The notes beneath the pieces were generated by a model. It saw nothing but the letters and a program-made list of their open reading frames with translations. It searched no databases and was not told the DNA's origin. Below, piece by piece: positions 48,331-58,429 of a stretch of DNA of 64,000 bases (the stretch's first letter is position 1; each line of letters starts with the position of its first letter). This DNA is from Rallus limicola (taxonomy: Eukaryota > Chordata > Aves > Gruiformes > Rallidae), in assembly GCA_022605955.1 (NCBI GenBank), contig JAKCOZ010000660.1, positions 34,959 to 98,958 on the forward strand. Reading direction: 5' to 3'. Made by a program: the position numbers and the translations under genes.

Positions 48331-50170
48331 TATAGAATCATAGAATGGCATGGGTTGGAAGGGACTCTGAGGATTACAGAGTTCCAACCCCCCTGCCACA
48401 GGCAGGGCCACCAACCTCAGGCCTGGATCTACACAAGGTTGCCCAGGGCCCCATCCAACCTGGCCTTCTACACTTCCAGGGATGGGGCACCCACCCCCTC
48501 TCTGGGCAGCCTGTTGCAGCACCTCACCACTCTCTGTAAAAAACCTTCCCCCTAACCAACCTAAACCTTCCTTCCTTTAGTTTTAATCCACTCCCCCTTG
48601 TCCTGCCATTGTCTACCCTTTGACAAAGTTGAACCCCCCCCCACCTCCTATTTCTCTGCTCTCTTCAGGGCCTGGAAGGCTGCAATGAGGTTCCCCCGCA
48701 GCCTTCTCTTCTCTATGCTGACCAAGCCCAGCTCCCTCAGCCTCTCTCCAGAGGGGAGGTGCTCCAGCCCTCTAATCATCTCTGTGGCCTCCTCTGAACC
48801 CTCTCCAACAGCTCTAATCTTTCTTGTATTGCGGGCCCCAGCTCTGGACACAGGACTCCAGCTGGGGCTGGAGGGAAGAGTAGAGAGGAACAATCCCCTC
48901 CCTGTCCCTCTTCTGATGCAGCCCAGGATATCATTTGCCTTCTGAGCTGCAAGCGCACACTGCTGGCTCATGGGAAGTTTCTCATCTGCCAGAATCCCCA
49001 GGTCCTTCTCAGCAGGGCCGCTCTCCAGGAGCCAGCTGGCGACCGGTCATGAGTGGGGTTCCCCAGGGCTCGGTGCTGGGGCCTGTCCTCTTCAATATCT
49101 TTATTGATGACCTAGATGAGGGCATTGAGTGCACCCTCACTTTGCAGATGACACTAAATTGGCTGGGAGTGTGGATCTGCCTGGGGGTAGCGAGGCCCTA
49201 CAGAGGGATCTGGACAGGCTGGAGAGCTGGGCTGAAGCAAATGGCATGAGGTTCAACAAGAGCAAGTGCCGAGTCCTGCACTTTAGCCACAACAACCCCA
49301 GGCAGTGCTATAGGCTTGGGGCGGAGTGGCTGGAGGACTGTGTGGAGGAAATGGACCTGGGGGTACTGATTGATGCACGGCTGAACATGAGCCGACAGTG
49401 TGCGCGGGTGGCCAAGAAGGCCAACGGCGTCCTGGCTTGCATCAAAAATAGTGTTACTAGTAGGAACAGGGAGGGAATTGTCCCCCTGTACTCAGCACTT
49501 GTGAGGCCGCATCTCGAGTACTGTGTTCAGTTTTGGGCCCCTCACTACAGGAAAGACATTGAGGCCCTGGAACGCGTTCAGAGGAGGGCTACTAAGCTGG
49601 TGAGGGGTCTGGAACACAGGCCTTACGAGGAGCGGCTGAGGGAGCTGGGATTGTTCAGCCTGGAGAAGAGGAGGCTCAGGGGAGACCTTATAGCTCTATA
49701 TAACTCCTGAAGGGAGGTTGTGGTGAGCTAGGGGTCAGCCTCTTCTCCCGTGTAGACAGTGATAGAACTAGAGGGAATGGTACCAAGCTGCGCCAGGGGA
49801 GATTCAGGCTGGACATTAGGAAGCACTACTTCTCGGAAAGGGTAGTCAGGCACTGGAATGCACTGCCCAGGTGGAGTCACCAACCCTGGAGGTGTTCAAG
49901 GAAAGACTAGATGTTGTATTGAGGGACATGGTTTAGTGGGAGCTAGTAGTAATAGGTGAATGGTTGGACTGGATGATCTTTTAGGTCTTTTCCAGCCTTG
50001 ATAATTCTGTGATTCTGTGAGCTCTTCTCCCAGCCTGTATCTATGGCTGGGATTCTTCCGGCCCAAGTGCAACACCTGACACTTGGCAGTGTTGAAGCTC
50101 ATTAGGTTCACCCGGGCCCACCTTTCCAGCCTGTCAGGATCCCTCTGGATGGCTTCCTGTCCTTCTCTTG
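48331..50170 (-). mobile_element. CR1 LINE, interrupted by a second CR1
   Basis: Reverse CR1 starting at ATAGAATCATAGAATGGC (48331) runs to about 49,038. It resumes at about 50,022 (CTTCTCCCAGCCTGTATCTA) and continues to about 50,170. The interval is filled by the forward CR1 listed next. The first arm has a poly-C run at 48285-48307 just outside it. Confidence 0.88.
49040..50019 (+). mobile_element. CR1 LINE 3' portion with reverse transcriptase remnant, nested
   Basis: A forward CR1 fragment covers the 3' third of the reverse transcriptase ORF. Frames give [20 protein letters not shown] (49,060 on), then [10 protein letters not shown] with the catalytic F/YADD box, and later [20 protein letters not shown]. 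The two parts are in different frames, so it is frameshifted and dead. The 3' end is ATTCTGTGATTCTGTGA at 50,019. It is 5'-truncated, as is usual for CR1. Confidence 0.95.
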
Positions 50171-50449
50171 TGTGGGCGCCTGGCTAGCTGATCAAGGCCG
50201 TTGCTATATTCCTCTGCAGCACGAGCATTGATAAGCTGGCTTTCTCCCCCGCTTCCTGGCCCCTACGTAGCTGTGAAGCTATTGCCAAATCTCCCTGGAA
50301 GGTACTTACACAGCAGCGGCTTGAATCAAGTGACCTGCTGCTTTGAGCCATATTGGTGTGCATTCATTTCCTAGCGCCCTTCTGCGCTTCCAAAGACCCT
50401 ACTAAAAAGCATCTTTCTTTTGATCCTGGAGTTGGACAAGGGAAATCAC

Positions 50450-50745
50450 CATGCTCTTGTGTCAACCAACCTGCAAGGAACCAGCCAAAGCCCCCATTTC
50501 CCAGTCCCTGCCCTGCCCTGTGCTACCATGTGGGGGCAAAGAAGGGAGTGAAATCATGACTAGAGTGAAGTCTGCTAAGAAGGGAGTTGGGGGTGATAGA
50601 GGTGTTTTAAGATCTGGAAAAGGAAAATGCTCATGAAGAAGTAACTGAGAACCCCATTTTTCCCAGTCCCTGCCCCCCTGTGCCACCATCGGGGGGAAGA
50701 AGGGCGCAAAATCATGACTAAAGGTTGGGGGGGGGGGGTGTTCTA
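50450..50745. repeat. two copies of a 70-base LTR sub-repeat
   Basis: CCAGTCCCTGCCC...ATCATGACT units at about 50,492 and 50,652 match, in reverse, sub-repeats inside the two long ERVL-type LTRs. A poly-G run ends the tract near 50,740. Confidence 0.65.
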
Positions 50746-50922
50746 CCCCTCGTCTCTGCAAATCACATATATGAGAGTCGTGCTTAAAATCCTCATCCCA
50801 ACAGAAACTCTGTACAATTATTATACTACCCAGCTCTGTTCAGTCTCTTCTGCCCATTCCCTCATCCAGTTAGTGTCCTTATCTCAAATTCCTTGAGCCC
50901 CACGCTGGGAGACAAAAAAGAC

Positions 50923-52004
50923 TCTGGTGGTTTAGCACTGGTTAAAGGCAGATGCCCACCAAAGTCAGTCTGTCACTCCCCTTTTTTAGTTGGACAGGGG
51001 AGAAAATATAGATTGAGAGGCTTAGCAATCAGTGTAAGGACAGAGGGATCATCCTGTCATTAACAACATGGACAAAACACTCAACACAGAGTGAAGGAAA
51101 GAAAACTATCTAATTTATGACACTACACTAAAAAAACCCAATGAAACCGGAGTCAGGAGCGCAACCAAATCTTAAAGCAAACGCACCCAGATCTTAAAAC
51201 ACTTTCCCCCCACCACTCCCACCTTAGCAGACTTTAGTCAGCATTTTGCTCCCTTCTCCCCTCCTGTTGTGGCAGAGGGTGGGCAGGGACTGGGGAAAAT
51301 GGGGTTCTCGGTAGCACCTTCCTCCCACCCCTCCATTCTCAGCAGACTTGCCTCTGGTCATGGTTTTGCTGCCGTTCCCACAGGGCTTTATCTGCTCATC
51401 AGCTGCCCCGCCGTGAATCACTGCTATGGCGGGCAGTCATAAACCACAGTGTCCCTCCAGTCCTCCACGGGGTTACAAGCCTCCCCCCAGCAAACCTGTT
51501 CCGACGCAGATCTCTGTCGCACTCATCTCTGTGGGCTGCAAGTGCTGGCAGAGGCTTGCTCCAACGTAGGATCACAGCATCTTCTCTATGCCTCCACCTG
51601 CTCCGCCCAGCGTGGAGCCCCTCCATGGGCTGCAGGCTGGCTGTCGGCCTCTCCACGGGCTGTGGGGGGAACAACACCCAGTCCATCGCAGGTTTGTCCG
51701 CAGGCTGCAGGAGCACCTTTCTCTCCAGCACCTGGGGCACCTCCACCCACGCTGTCCCTGACCTTGGTGTCTGCACAGCTCGTAACATCTCCTCATTCCC
51801 TTCTCCGCTGGCAAAATGCAGCTGCTATTTTTTCTCCTAGATGTGATTCACAGAGGCGCTTTGACAATGGTCAGCCGCCCCTTTGGCCTCAAGTTGCCCA
51901 ATGTTTACACTTTGGGGCCGCAGAGAATTCCAGCAGCTCCTCACAACCACCATTTTCTGCAGCCCCTGTTCTCTCCCAGCACCCAACTAGACAAAACTGT
52001 GACA
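50923..52004. mobile_element. ERVL-type LTR, about 1,080 bp, abutting the HYDIN 3' end
   Basis: Begins TCTGGTGGTTTAGCAC and ends ACAAAACTGTGACA, aligning end to end with the LTR at 32,488-33,687. The flanks AAGAC and CCCGG do not match, so no target duplication is seen. The right end is 5 bp from the HYDIN stop codon. Confidence 0.88.
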
Positions 52005-52009
52005 CCCGG

Positions 52010-52489
52010 TCACTTCTTAGCGCGGATGCCCCGCAGGTAGAACTCCCAGGAGACAGCTGTCCCCTGCCTGCCCGCCGCTGCGGGGCAAGAGACCACCAGC
52101 CGGCTGGCTGTGGGTGCTGCCCCCCCCTCAAAAGACACAGCCAGGGCAGAACTCTTCTTAGGCCCCAAGCTTTTGGGGCCCTTCACGCTGAAGGCTGGGT
52201 GCTGCACAGCGTAATGGAAGGCTGTGGCCTGGAGGAAGGCGTTCTTGAAGGGGATGGAGACAGAAGAGCCGGTCTCAATGACGAAAGGGCTCTGGGGCTT
52301 GGGCGGCAGGGCCAGGCCGACCATGGGGATGCAGTACTTGCTGCCCAGGGGTGAGGAGAGCTGCAGCATGGCCCTGGTTTCGCCCAGCTGGCAGGGCTCA
52401 AAGGTCACATCTACGCTGAATTCCGAGCCCCTGGGGCCAGCAGCGGCCGCAGTGATGGTTTGCTTGGTTTGGAAGTCCGGGGACTCGGT
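52010..52489 (-). CDS. HYDIN: HYDIN last exon with natural stop
   Basis: 159 codons and TGA at 52012-52010. TESPDFQTKQTITAAAAGPR, FEPCQLGETRAMLQLSSPLG, GLALPPKPQSPFVIETGSSV and WEFYLRGI are the conserved C-terminus (mammalian GMALPPKPQGPFSIRAGYS, WVYYLKGI). The frame is fully open. The acceptor is CCCTGTACAG. Confidence 0.95.
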   Translation of the reverse strand, partial: TESPDFQTKQTITAAAAGPRGSEFSVDVTFEPCQLGETRAMLQLSSPLGSKYCIPMVGLALPPKPQSPFVIETGSSVSIPFKNAFLQATAFHYAVQHPAFSVKGPKSLGPKKSSALAVSFEGGAAPTASRLVVSCPAAAGRQGTAVSWEFYLRGIRAKK

Positions 52490-52883
52490 CTGTACAGGGA
52501 GAGAAGAGAGAAGAGCAGGGTGAGGTGTCACAGCCAGCACCTTGGGAAGAAAGCGACAGCCTCCACTGTAAAAAGGGGCCCTTTCCTTCACCTGCTGCTG
52601 CACCCCCAGCCCCCTCCCCCCTCCTCAGGAAGTGCCCACAATGAGCAACCCTGGGAGACCTGAAACCCCAGTGCTGGCAGGGACACGGAAGCCCAGGCAC
52701 CACGGGACCTCCTAGAGCGGCTCCAACAAGGGTAGCAGAGAGGGACCTATGTCTCAGCTCTGGTGGGAAGACCCAGACGCACCCCCCTCACTCCCCAGGC
52801 TCACACGGCCACCCCAAGCTCGAGGGGCAGGATCCCTCGCCGGAGAGGGGTGATGCTGGCTAGAGGAGGTGGCCCCTGCTCAC

Positions 52884-53108
52884 CTGGAGAAGGTAGTCTG
52901 TCTTCTGCCGAGCGTGATTCATGATTTTGGTGGTGATGGTGTGACTAGAGCCCAGTGGGGTACAAAAGTAAAGCGGCTTCTCCGGCTTGCTGGCGATCGC
53001 TTTCAGGTGCAGGTTGTAGTAGGAAGAGCCCAGTTCACTGCTCTGGAGCACCACCTCCCCGGTGGTCTCCCCCATTTTCAGGGGCAGGTACTCAAAGGCT
53101 AGATCAGC
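52884..53108 (-). CDS. HYDIN: HYDIN exon 18 of 3' block
   Basis: 75 codons, phase 0/0: ADLAFEYLPLKMGETTGEVV, YNLHLKAIASKPEKPLYFCT and HARQKTDYLLQ. The mammalian exon(s) between this and the previous exon (about 80 residues, including EVTNEFLYYNVSF) are not present, although the phase is kept. Confidence 0.94.
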
Positions 53109-53478
53109 CTGGGAAGAATGAAAGGAAGAAGCCACTGGGTCAGGCAGAGATGGTGAAATCAATCCCTGCTGTACTCACACGGTGCTGGAAGGCACCCTCC
53201 CTTGCTCCAACTCCTCCTCCGACTCAGAGCCCAGCTGCCTGCAGCCCTCCAACACTATCCCAGAAGCTTCCTACCCTGAAATGCTCCCATATCCCACCCT
53301 GCTGCCGCTGAGGGGAGCACATTTGCAGGGGGTGACACAGCAGACTGCAGCAGCACAGGGAGATTCCCACCAGGGATAGTCTCCCTCCCTGCTTCTCCTT
53401 CAGACCATCAGCAGGAGGAGCTGTCAGCCTTGAAAGGAAGCCCTGCATGGTTCATGCCATCAAGAAAGGCATGCTTAC

Positions 53479-53629
53479 CGTCATGTTGAAGACTCCTTCC
53501 TTGTAGGAGAAGAACGTGAGTTTGTAGTTCTTTGTGGAGGAGCCTGGCACATCGATGTATTCCAGCCCCTTCAGGACAGAACTCTTCTCCACGTTCTCTA
53601 GTTTGGTTATGTCCACTACCACAAGGAAA
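53479..53629 (-). CDS. HYDIN: HYDIN exon 17 of 3' block
   Basis: 50 codons, phase 2 in, 0 out: FLVVVDITKLENVEKSSVLK, GLEYIDVPGSSTKNYKLTFF, SYKEGVFNMT. Match to mammalian GLDYIDVLSGSKKDYKLNFF. Confidence 0.94.
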
Positions 53630-53903
53630 CTGCGGGCAAGAAGGACACAGCAAAGGTCAAGGGGACAGACTCCACAGGATGCTCATCGTGTGGGGTACCA
53701 CACAGCCCCTCTCCTCCTCAATGCCTCGGGCAGAGGGAAGCAGCGCTTGGAGGAAAGCGCTGGAGAAAAGCCCACCTACAACCAGGAATGGCTCCAGGAG
53801 AGCAGGAAGCTCTCAGGAAGGAGCTTCCACAGGCAGCGGGATGCCCCTCCCTGTGCTGCTGCAGGGATCACTGAGGAGACGGGAGTTCCTGGGCCGGACT
53901 CAC

Positions 53904-54066
53904 CTCTGTGCTCTGTTCAGCCAGTTGGAGACGGGGATGAGCTCCATGGGCGAAGTCCTACACAGAACCTCCTGCTAAATGTTCCCTGAACACTTTGGGG
54001 CCTCAGGGCTGCCTTGCAGGAGGTAGTACAAGCCTGTCCCATCTGGCAGCAGCAGAAGATGGAGCC
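53904..54066 (-). pseudogene. HYDIN: HYDIN exon 16 of 3' block with in-frame stop
   Basis: Frame: LLLLPDGTGLYYLLQGSPEA, then GNI, TAG, QEVLCRTSPMELIPVSNWLN and RAQR. Mammals read LPDGTGWLYALHG, NIYREVPCKTP and TELLPITNWLN. The conserved Tyr codon has become TAG at 53977-53975. Both flanks of the stop remain conserved, so this is a point nonsense change in a recent pseudoexon. The acceptor is TGTCTCTAG and the donor GTGAGT. Confidence 0.88.
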
Positions 54067-54110
54067 CTAGAGACAAGCAATGGGTGAGTGAGCTCTCCCG
54101 CTCTCTTTAC

Positions 54111-54264
54111 AGCCCCATTCCTGGCTTCCAAGCGTGCCCTCAGTCCCAGACTGGGCGGGAGCTGCTCCATGATGCTGGCAGTACAGCTCGCTTCGCTTTC
54201 AACCTCCACAGCCCCCAGCCAGGTATATTCCAGGGCCACATTCCCTGTGTTGGACAGCTGGAAA
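54111..54264 (-). CDS. HYDIN: HYDIN exon 15 of 3' block, truncated end
   Basis: Enters in phase 2 after TTGCTTCTCAG: FQLSNTGNVALEYTWLGAVE matches mammalian FDVINSGRVQLEFSW. The later residues lose similarity. The only donor (GTAAAG at 54110) leaves about 44 bases to the next exon, so the true 3' end of the exon was probably deleted. Confidence 0.75.
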
Positions 54265-54825
54265 CTGAGAAGCAAGGAGGAGGAAAGGAAAAAGCCCAAG
54301 AAATACCAAGGGAGTCGAGAAGTGACACGGTTTGTGGGCTCCTGGCAGCTCTTTCTTTAGGCAGAGGAGCATCTTCTTCCCCAGACAGCTCTGCCCTGTC
54401 CAGCTCACGGCCCTGGTGTGCCCCAAGAGAAAGTATTCCAAAGTTTGCAAGTTAAAGAGACAAGGGCAGATGTGGTACCCCAGAGGCTTAATCCAAGGGG
54501 CTTCTTAGATTAAGGTCTTGGATTAAGGCGCTCAGGTCTCAGCCTGACACTATTTTGGTTGCAAACTCATCCTGGAGCGAATGAGGACAGGAGGCACGCA
54601 AGGAAAGCAAAACCATGGCTGCTCCTGGCAGAAAGGCACAGCAGAACTGAACTTCTCCTGGCACATGTGGGCAGGACGGCAGCCACCATCTCCTGCTTGG
54701 CTTTGCGTGCAGGTAGATGGACTCCAGCACCCAGCCAGGGCTTGGGAAGGGTGAAACCATAGAGCGTTTGTTTAAAAGGATGAAGAACAGCTGAGACTGA
54801 ACATAAAGCAGGTGGAGGGACTCAC

Positions 54826-54986
54826 GCGAACGTCCTCGTCTGGAAGAGCAAGGTCTCCTCGAACTGAATCCTGTCCGTATCCATCTTGAACTGGGCATAG
54901 TCAGCGACAGCGCTGAGGCGCAGCTCCACCTCACGGCTGCTCTTCTCCAGGACAGTGTGAGCTGGTCCTGGGTCCATCTCGATCAC
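54826..54986 (-). CDS. HYDIN: HYDIN exon 14 of 3' block, after the first gap
   Basis: 53 codons plus, phase 0 in, 2 out: [20 protein letters not shown] and [12 protein letters not shown]. It matches mammalian VIETDPEPAHSVLEENYQEL and KETLVYQTRVF, which lie many hundred residues after exon 13 in the family. Confidence 0.94.
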
Positions 54987-55209
54987 CTCCAAGGAGAGAG
55001 GAGAATCACTGAGCAGAGCCCGGAAAGCCAGACGGAGCCAAACAAACCCATACAGGGGCTAGAACACACCAGCCCCATTTCCTTCCCCGGAAAGGTGATA
55101 AAGAAAGGTGACCTTTCTGCTGTGCTATCTGTTTGTACCTCCTGATCAAAGCAATCACCACTGTGACCACGACTACACCCACAGGGACAATGACTGGGTA
55201 TCAGTCCCT

Positions 55210-55660
55210 GTGCTTCAACCCTGTAGAAGAATATTTTCCTAACATCAGATCTGACCCTGCCTTGGCACAGCTCAAGGCCATTCCCCCTCATCCCATCACC
55301 CATCACTTGGGTGAAGAGACCAACCCCCACCTCTCTGCACCCTCCTCTCAGGTCATTGGAGGCAGTGATAAGGTCTCCCCTCAGCCTCCTCTTCTCCAGG
55401 CTCAACACCCCCAGCTCCCTCAGACGCTCCTCAGAAGGTTTGCTCTCTAGCCCCTTCCCAAGCCTGGTTGCCCTTCTCTGGACATGCTCCTGGACCTCCA
55501 CGTCCTTCTTGGACTGAGGGGCCCAAACCTGAACCCAGCACTCAAGGTGCAGCCTCACCAACGCCGAGCACAGGGGCACAATCTCTGCCCCGGACCTGCT
55601 GGCCACGCTGGGTCTGACACAAGCCAGGATGCCGTTGGCCTTCCTGGCCAAAGTGTCTCC
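55210..55660 (-). mobile_element. CR1 LINE fragment in the exon 13-14 gap
   Basis: Reverse CR1 sequence, including ATTTTCCTAACATCAGATC and CTCAGCCTCCTCTTCTCCAG. It fills most of the interval where an exon block is missing. Confidence 0.92.
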
Positions 55661-55824
55661 AAAGCTGAAGTTTGGAGGGGAGAGACTCGAGGCTGTCTCG
55701 GCCTCACCCCAGGCAGGACGCGTGCTTTAATGACCCGTGCCACACTTGCACACTCTCCCATCTGGTTTTCTCGGATTGCCCATCTGCCCAGGCAAGGCAC
55801 TTGGGTTTGGGGGCATCCACTGAC

Positions 55825-55924
55825 CTTTAGAGATGTTGACGGTCAGAGAAACGTCGTGGGCCTCTGCGCAGATCTGGATATTCTCAATCTGAACAATTCC
55901 CAGGATGTTTTCTGCATCTGAGAC
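55825..55924 (-). CDS. HYDIN: HYDIN exon 13 of 3' block, last before the first gap
   Basis: 33 codons plus one base: VSDAENILGIVQIENIQICA, then EAHDVSLTVNISK. It matches mammalian DAENLLGVVQIENI. It leaves in phase 1, which does not fit the next recognisable exon. Confidence 0.95.
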
Positions 55925-56640
55925 CTAAGCCAAGAGGGAACAAACACTGCTTCAAATGTTCTCCTAATCTCTTTTGGGAAATGATATACCATTCCCAGTC
56001 GTATATCATTTATAGTCGTATATCATATATAGCTGCTGCCACCACAGCCTGTCCTGCCTGACAAGTCTCTGCAGGTCCTCAAGCTCTCCTAACACGTTCA
56101 TCTCCCAGGCTGACCTAGCGGGATTCTGCTGCGGTACGAAACCCTGTCTGTCAGCCCAGCTCCACGCTCCGCCAGCAGCTGCTCCAGCACCCGGGGAGGC
56201 ACAGGAGGTGTGGAGGTGTCCCAGGGCAGGTGGCATCAACAACCAACCCGCTCCTCCTGAACCACCCAGCACCCTCACTGAAATGCAGCCCCTAAACCAC
56301 GGCCAACACAACCCCAGGGCAAGAGTTCAATGCTCTACGTGAAGAGCCCTGGCCAGACTCTGAGATGGGTGCAGGGAGCACAAGGACACCCAGGCACTAG
56401 TGGAGCATTCAACCGCGTGCAGCGGCAAAGCGGTTGTCACACAGGCTCGGGACGTGGCCTTAGTACCCAGACGTAAGCCCTGCAGCAGCTGAGCATCTGG
56501 GGTGATGTGGATGCTCAGGGATGCACCCCGGGTTCCAGGGAACCCCAGCTGCAGGGGTTCCCTGCAGCCCTCTCCGCAGGGTACCCCGCGAGCATCCCCC
56601 ATCCCTGGGCTGGTCCCTCTGCCCGGCTCTACCCCCTCAC

Positions 56641-56839
56641 CTCCAGTCGGATCTTCTTCTTAATGTTGAGCGTCTTTGTGGCCTTTAAATACAGATCCAC
56701 TTCCGATTCTGCGTGGGGCCCGACAGTGCCCTTGTCTCGGGACAAGGAGAAGTCTCTGCCAAGGTTTTCCAGCCCACTGAGCTGCCAGTTCATGGGAAGT
56801 GGGGTGCTGTTCTGCAGCACTAGGGTCCTGCGTTCCAAT
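56641..56839 (-). CDS. HYDIN: HYDIN exon 12 of 3' block
   Basis: 66 codons, phase 2 in, 0 out: LERRTLVLQNSTPLPMNWQL, SGLENLGRDFSLSRDKGTVG and TKTLNIKKKIRLE. Typical ASH module. Confidence 0.95.
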
Positions 56840-57007
56840 CTGCAGAGACAGGAAGAGGCTCAGCTCAGTCCCGCTAACCATGTAACATTTAGCTGTGGGT
56901 TCAGTGCAGAAGCCTGAGAAGTGAGGCTTTGGGGGCGTTAAGCTGGGTGTTAGAAGCTTCTCCATGAGGAGGAGCTGCTGGACTACTCCGAGCCAGCAGA
57001 CAAGATG

Positions 57008-57060
57008 GGAATCACAGCATGGTTTGGATTGGAAAGGGCCTTAAAGATCCATTTGCCCAT
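57008..57060 (-). mobile_element. short CR1 3' end in intron
   Basis: AATCACAGCATGGTTTGGAT followed by TGGAAAGGGCC: a short reverse CR1 terminus. Confidence 0.8.
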
Positions 57061-57171
57061 CACATGGTGGTGCTGCGGGCTACGGCGCTCGTGGTGTTAC
57101 AGGATACCAATGCCAGCAAGGAATGGTGAGCTGGAGACTGGAAGCTGCTGGGAGAAAGAGCCATGACTGAC

Positions 57172-57344
57172 CTGTGCAAAAGCATCCTGCTGAAGTTCAC
57201 CTGCTTGGGGCTGACCCTCAGCTCCACCTGCACCCCTTGGCAGCAGAGGTGGAAAACCACGGGCTCGGGGTTCCCCTGGATGCGGCAGATGAGGTTGTCC
57301 TCCATGAGGCCAGCAGAAGTGGGGTACGCCCAAATGCTCAGCTC
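57172..57344 (-). CDS. HYDIN: HYDIN exon 11 of 3' block
   Basis: 57 codons plus, phase 0 in, 2 out: ELSIWAYPTSAGLMEDNLIC, NPEPVVFHLCCQGVQVELRV and NFSRMLLH. It matches mammalian VWAYPTSVGLFEDSIVCC and NPEPAIFHLSCQG. Confidence 0.96.
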
Positions 57345-57443
57345 CTAACCCCACAAAGAGAAGCACGGGAGAGCGTTGGGTGAGCAGGAGGAACGGCTCT
57401 GGGGCTTTTCCACCAGCACTCGCCCTGCCTGCCCGTCTCCTAC

Positions 57444-57603
57444 CTGCTTCTCGTTGGGTTTCAGCTTCATGCCGCTGGGCTCCAAGAGGAACGTGTTGCC
57501 TTTGACGTCGTGCTCAAAGGAGAAATGCACCTCTGCTTCCAGGGGGGTGACATTGAGGATGGTTATCTTCTCGCAGTTGCCTGGACAGTGCAACGCCTTG
57601 TAC
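57444..57603 (-). CDS. HYDIN: HYDIN exon 10 of 3' block
   Basis: 53 codons, phase 2 in, 0 out: YKALHCPGNCEKITILNVTP, then HDVKGNTFLLEPSGMKLKPN and EKQ. The motif KPNEKQ is conserved. Confidence 0.96.
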
Positions 57604-58309
57604 CTGCGTGCACAAAAGGGGAAGAGGCTGCAGAGGAGACGCCAGGACCACCACCTGCCCCAGACATGGAGGAAAGCACCATGTCCAAGCTGGGAGGGGG
57701 CTGAGGATCGCACGCCATGTCCTCCGTCCTTGTGGTACTTTGATGTCTGCACCGTACCCGATGCCTCCAGCCCAGAGGCCACCTAAAGGTGGCCACCGCC
57801 TTAGAGCCAGGAACATGCCGGCAGCGACACCGACAGCTTTGTTTGGCCGCCTGGATCCAGCAGTGAGGATCAGGAAAACGTCATTCTCATTTTTATTGCT
57901 CTGTGGGATCCCCCCACCGCACACACTGGGCAGGTCAAATCAAACCCTCCCCGAGAGCAGATTAACCAGTGGGTCACAAAGCCACCGGCAGAAGAACCAC
58001 CTGTTTGGTTGACCTACTGAGATAAAACGTGCTGAAGATGAGATGTGGAGGGTGGAGGGGCAAGTCACTATCAGGCTGGATGCAGCATGTGGCTCCAGCC
58101 ACCAAGGCACCTGCTGGGTTGGAAGATCATCTCCATCTCTCCAAGACTCACATACCCATTATCTGCTCGAGTTCACAAGTGTGGGGCCCTCAAGCCCAGC
58201 ATATCTCCCAGGTCTCCTCCTGGGTCTGTCCTGAACCGTTCCACTGGCCAAGGAACACAAGGCCCTGGAGATCCCATCCCACCCCTTCCTCAGCGTGAGG
58301 AGCACGTAC

Positions 58310-58429
58310 CAGTCTCTTGACTTCCCACACAACAGTGGTCCAAAGTGGAATACACCTGTATCCATGACATACTGCTTGAAGATGATTTCGTCATCCTCCT
58401 CACTATTCCTCCAATGAGGGAACACCACC
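58310..58429 (-). CDS. HYDIN: HYDIN exon 9 of 3' block
   Basis: 40 codons, phase 2/2: VVFPHWRNSEEDDEIIFKQY, then VMDTGVFHFGPLLCGKSRD. FGPLLCGKSRD is identical to mammalian HYDIN. Confidence 0.96.

Noticed and set aside
49129..49710. 193-codon plus-strand frame as a host gene
   Set aside because: It is CR1 reverse-transcriptase sequence (FADD box, typical C-terminal phrases), frameshifted and ending in the CR1 3' terminus.
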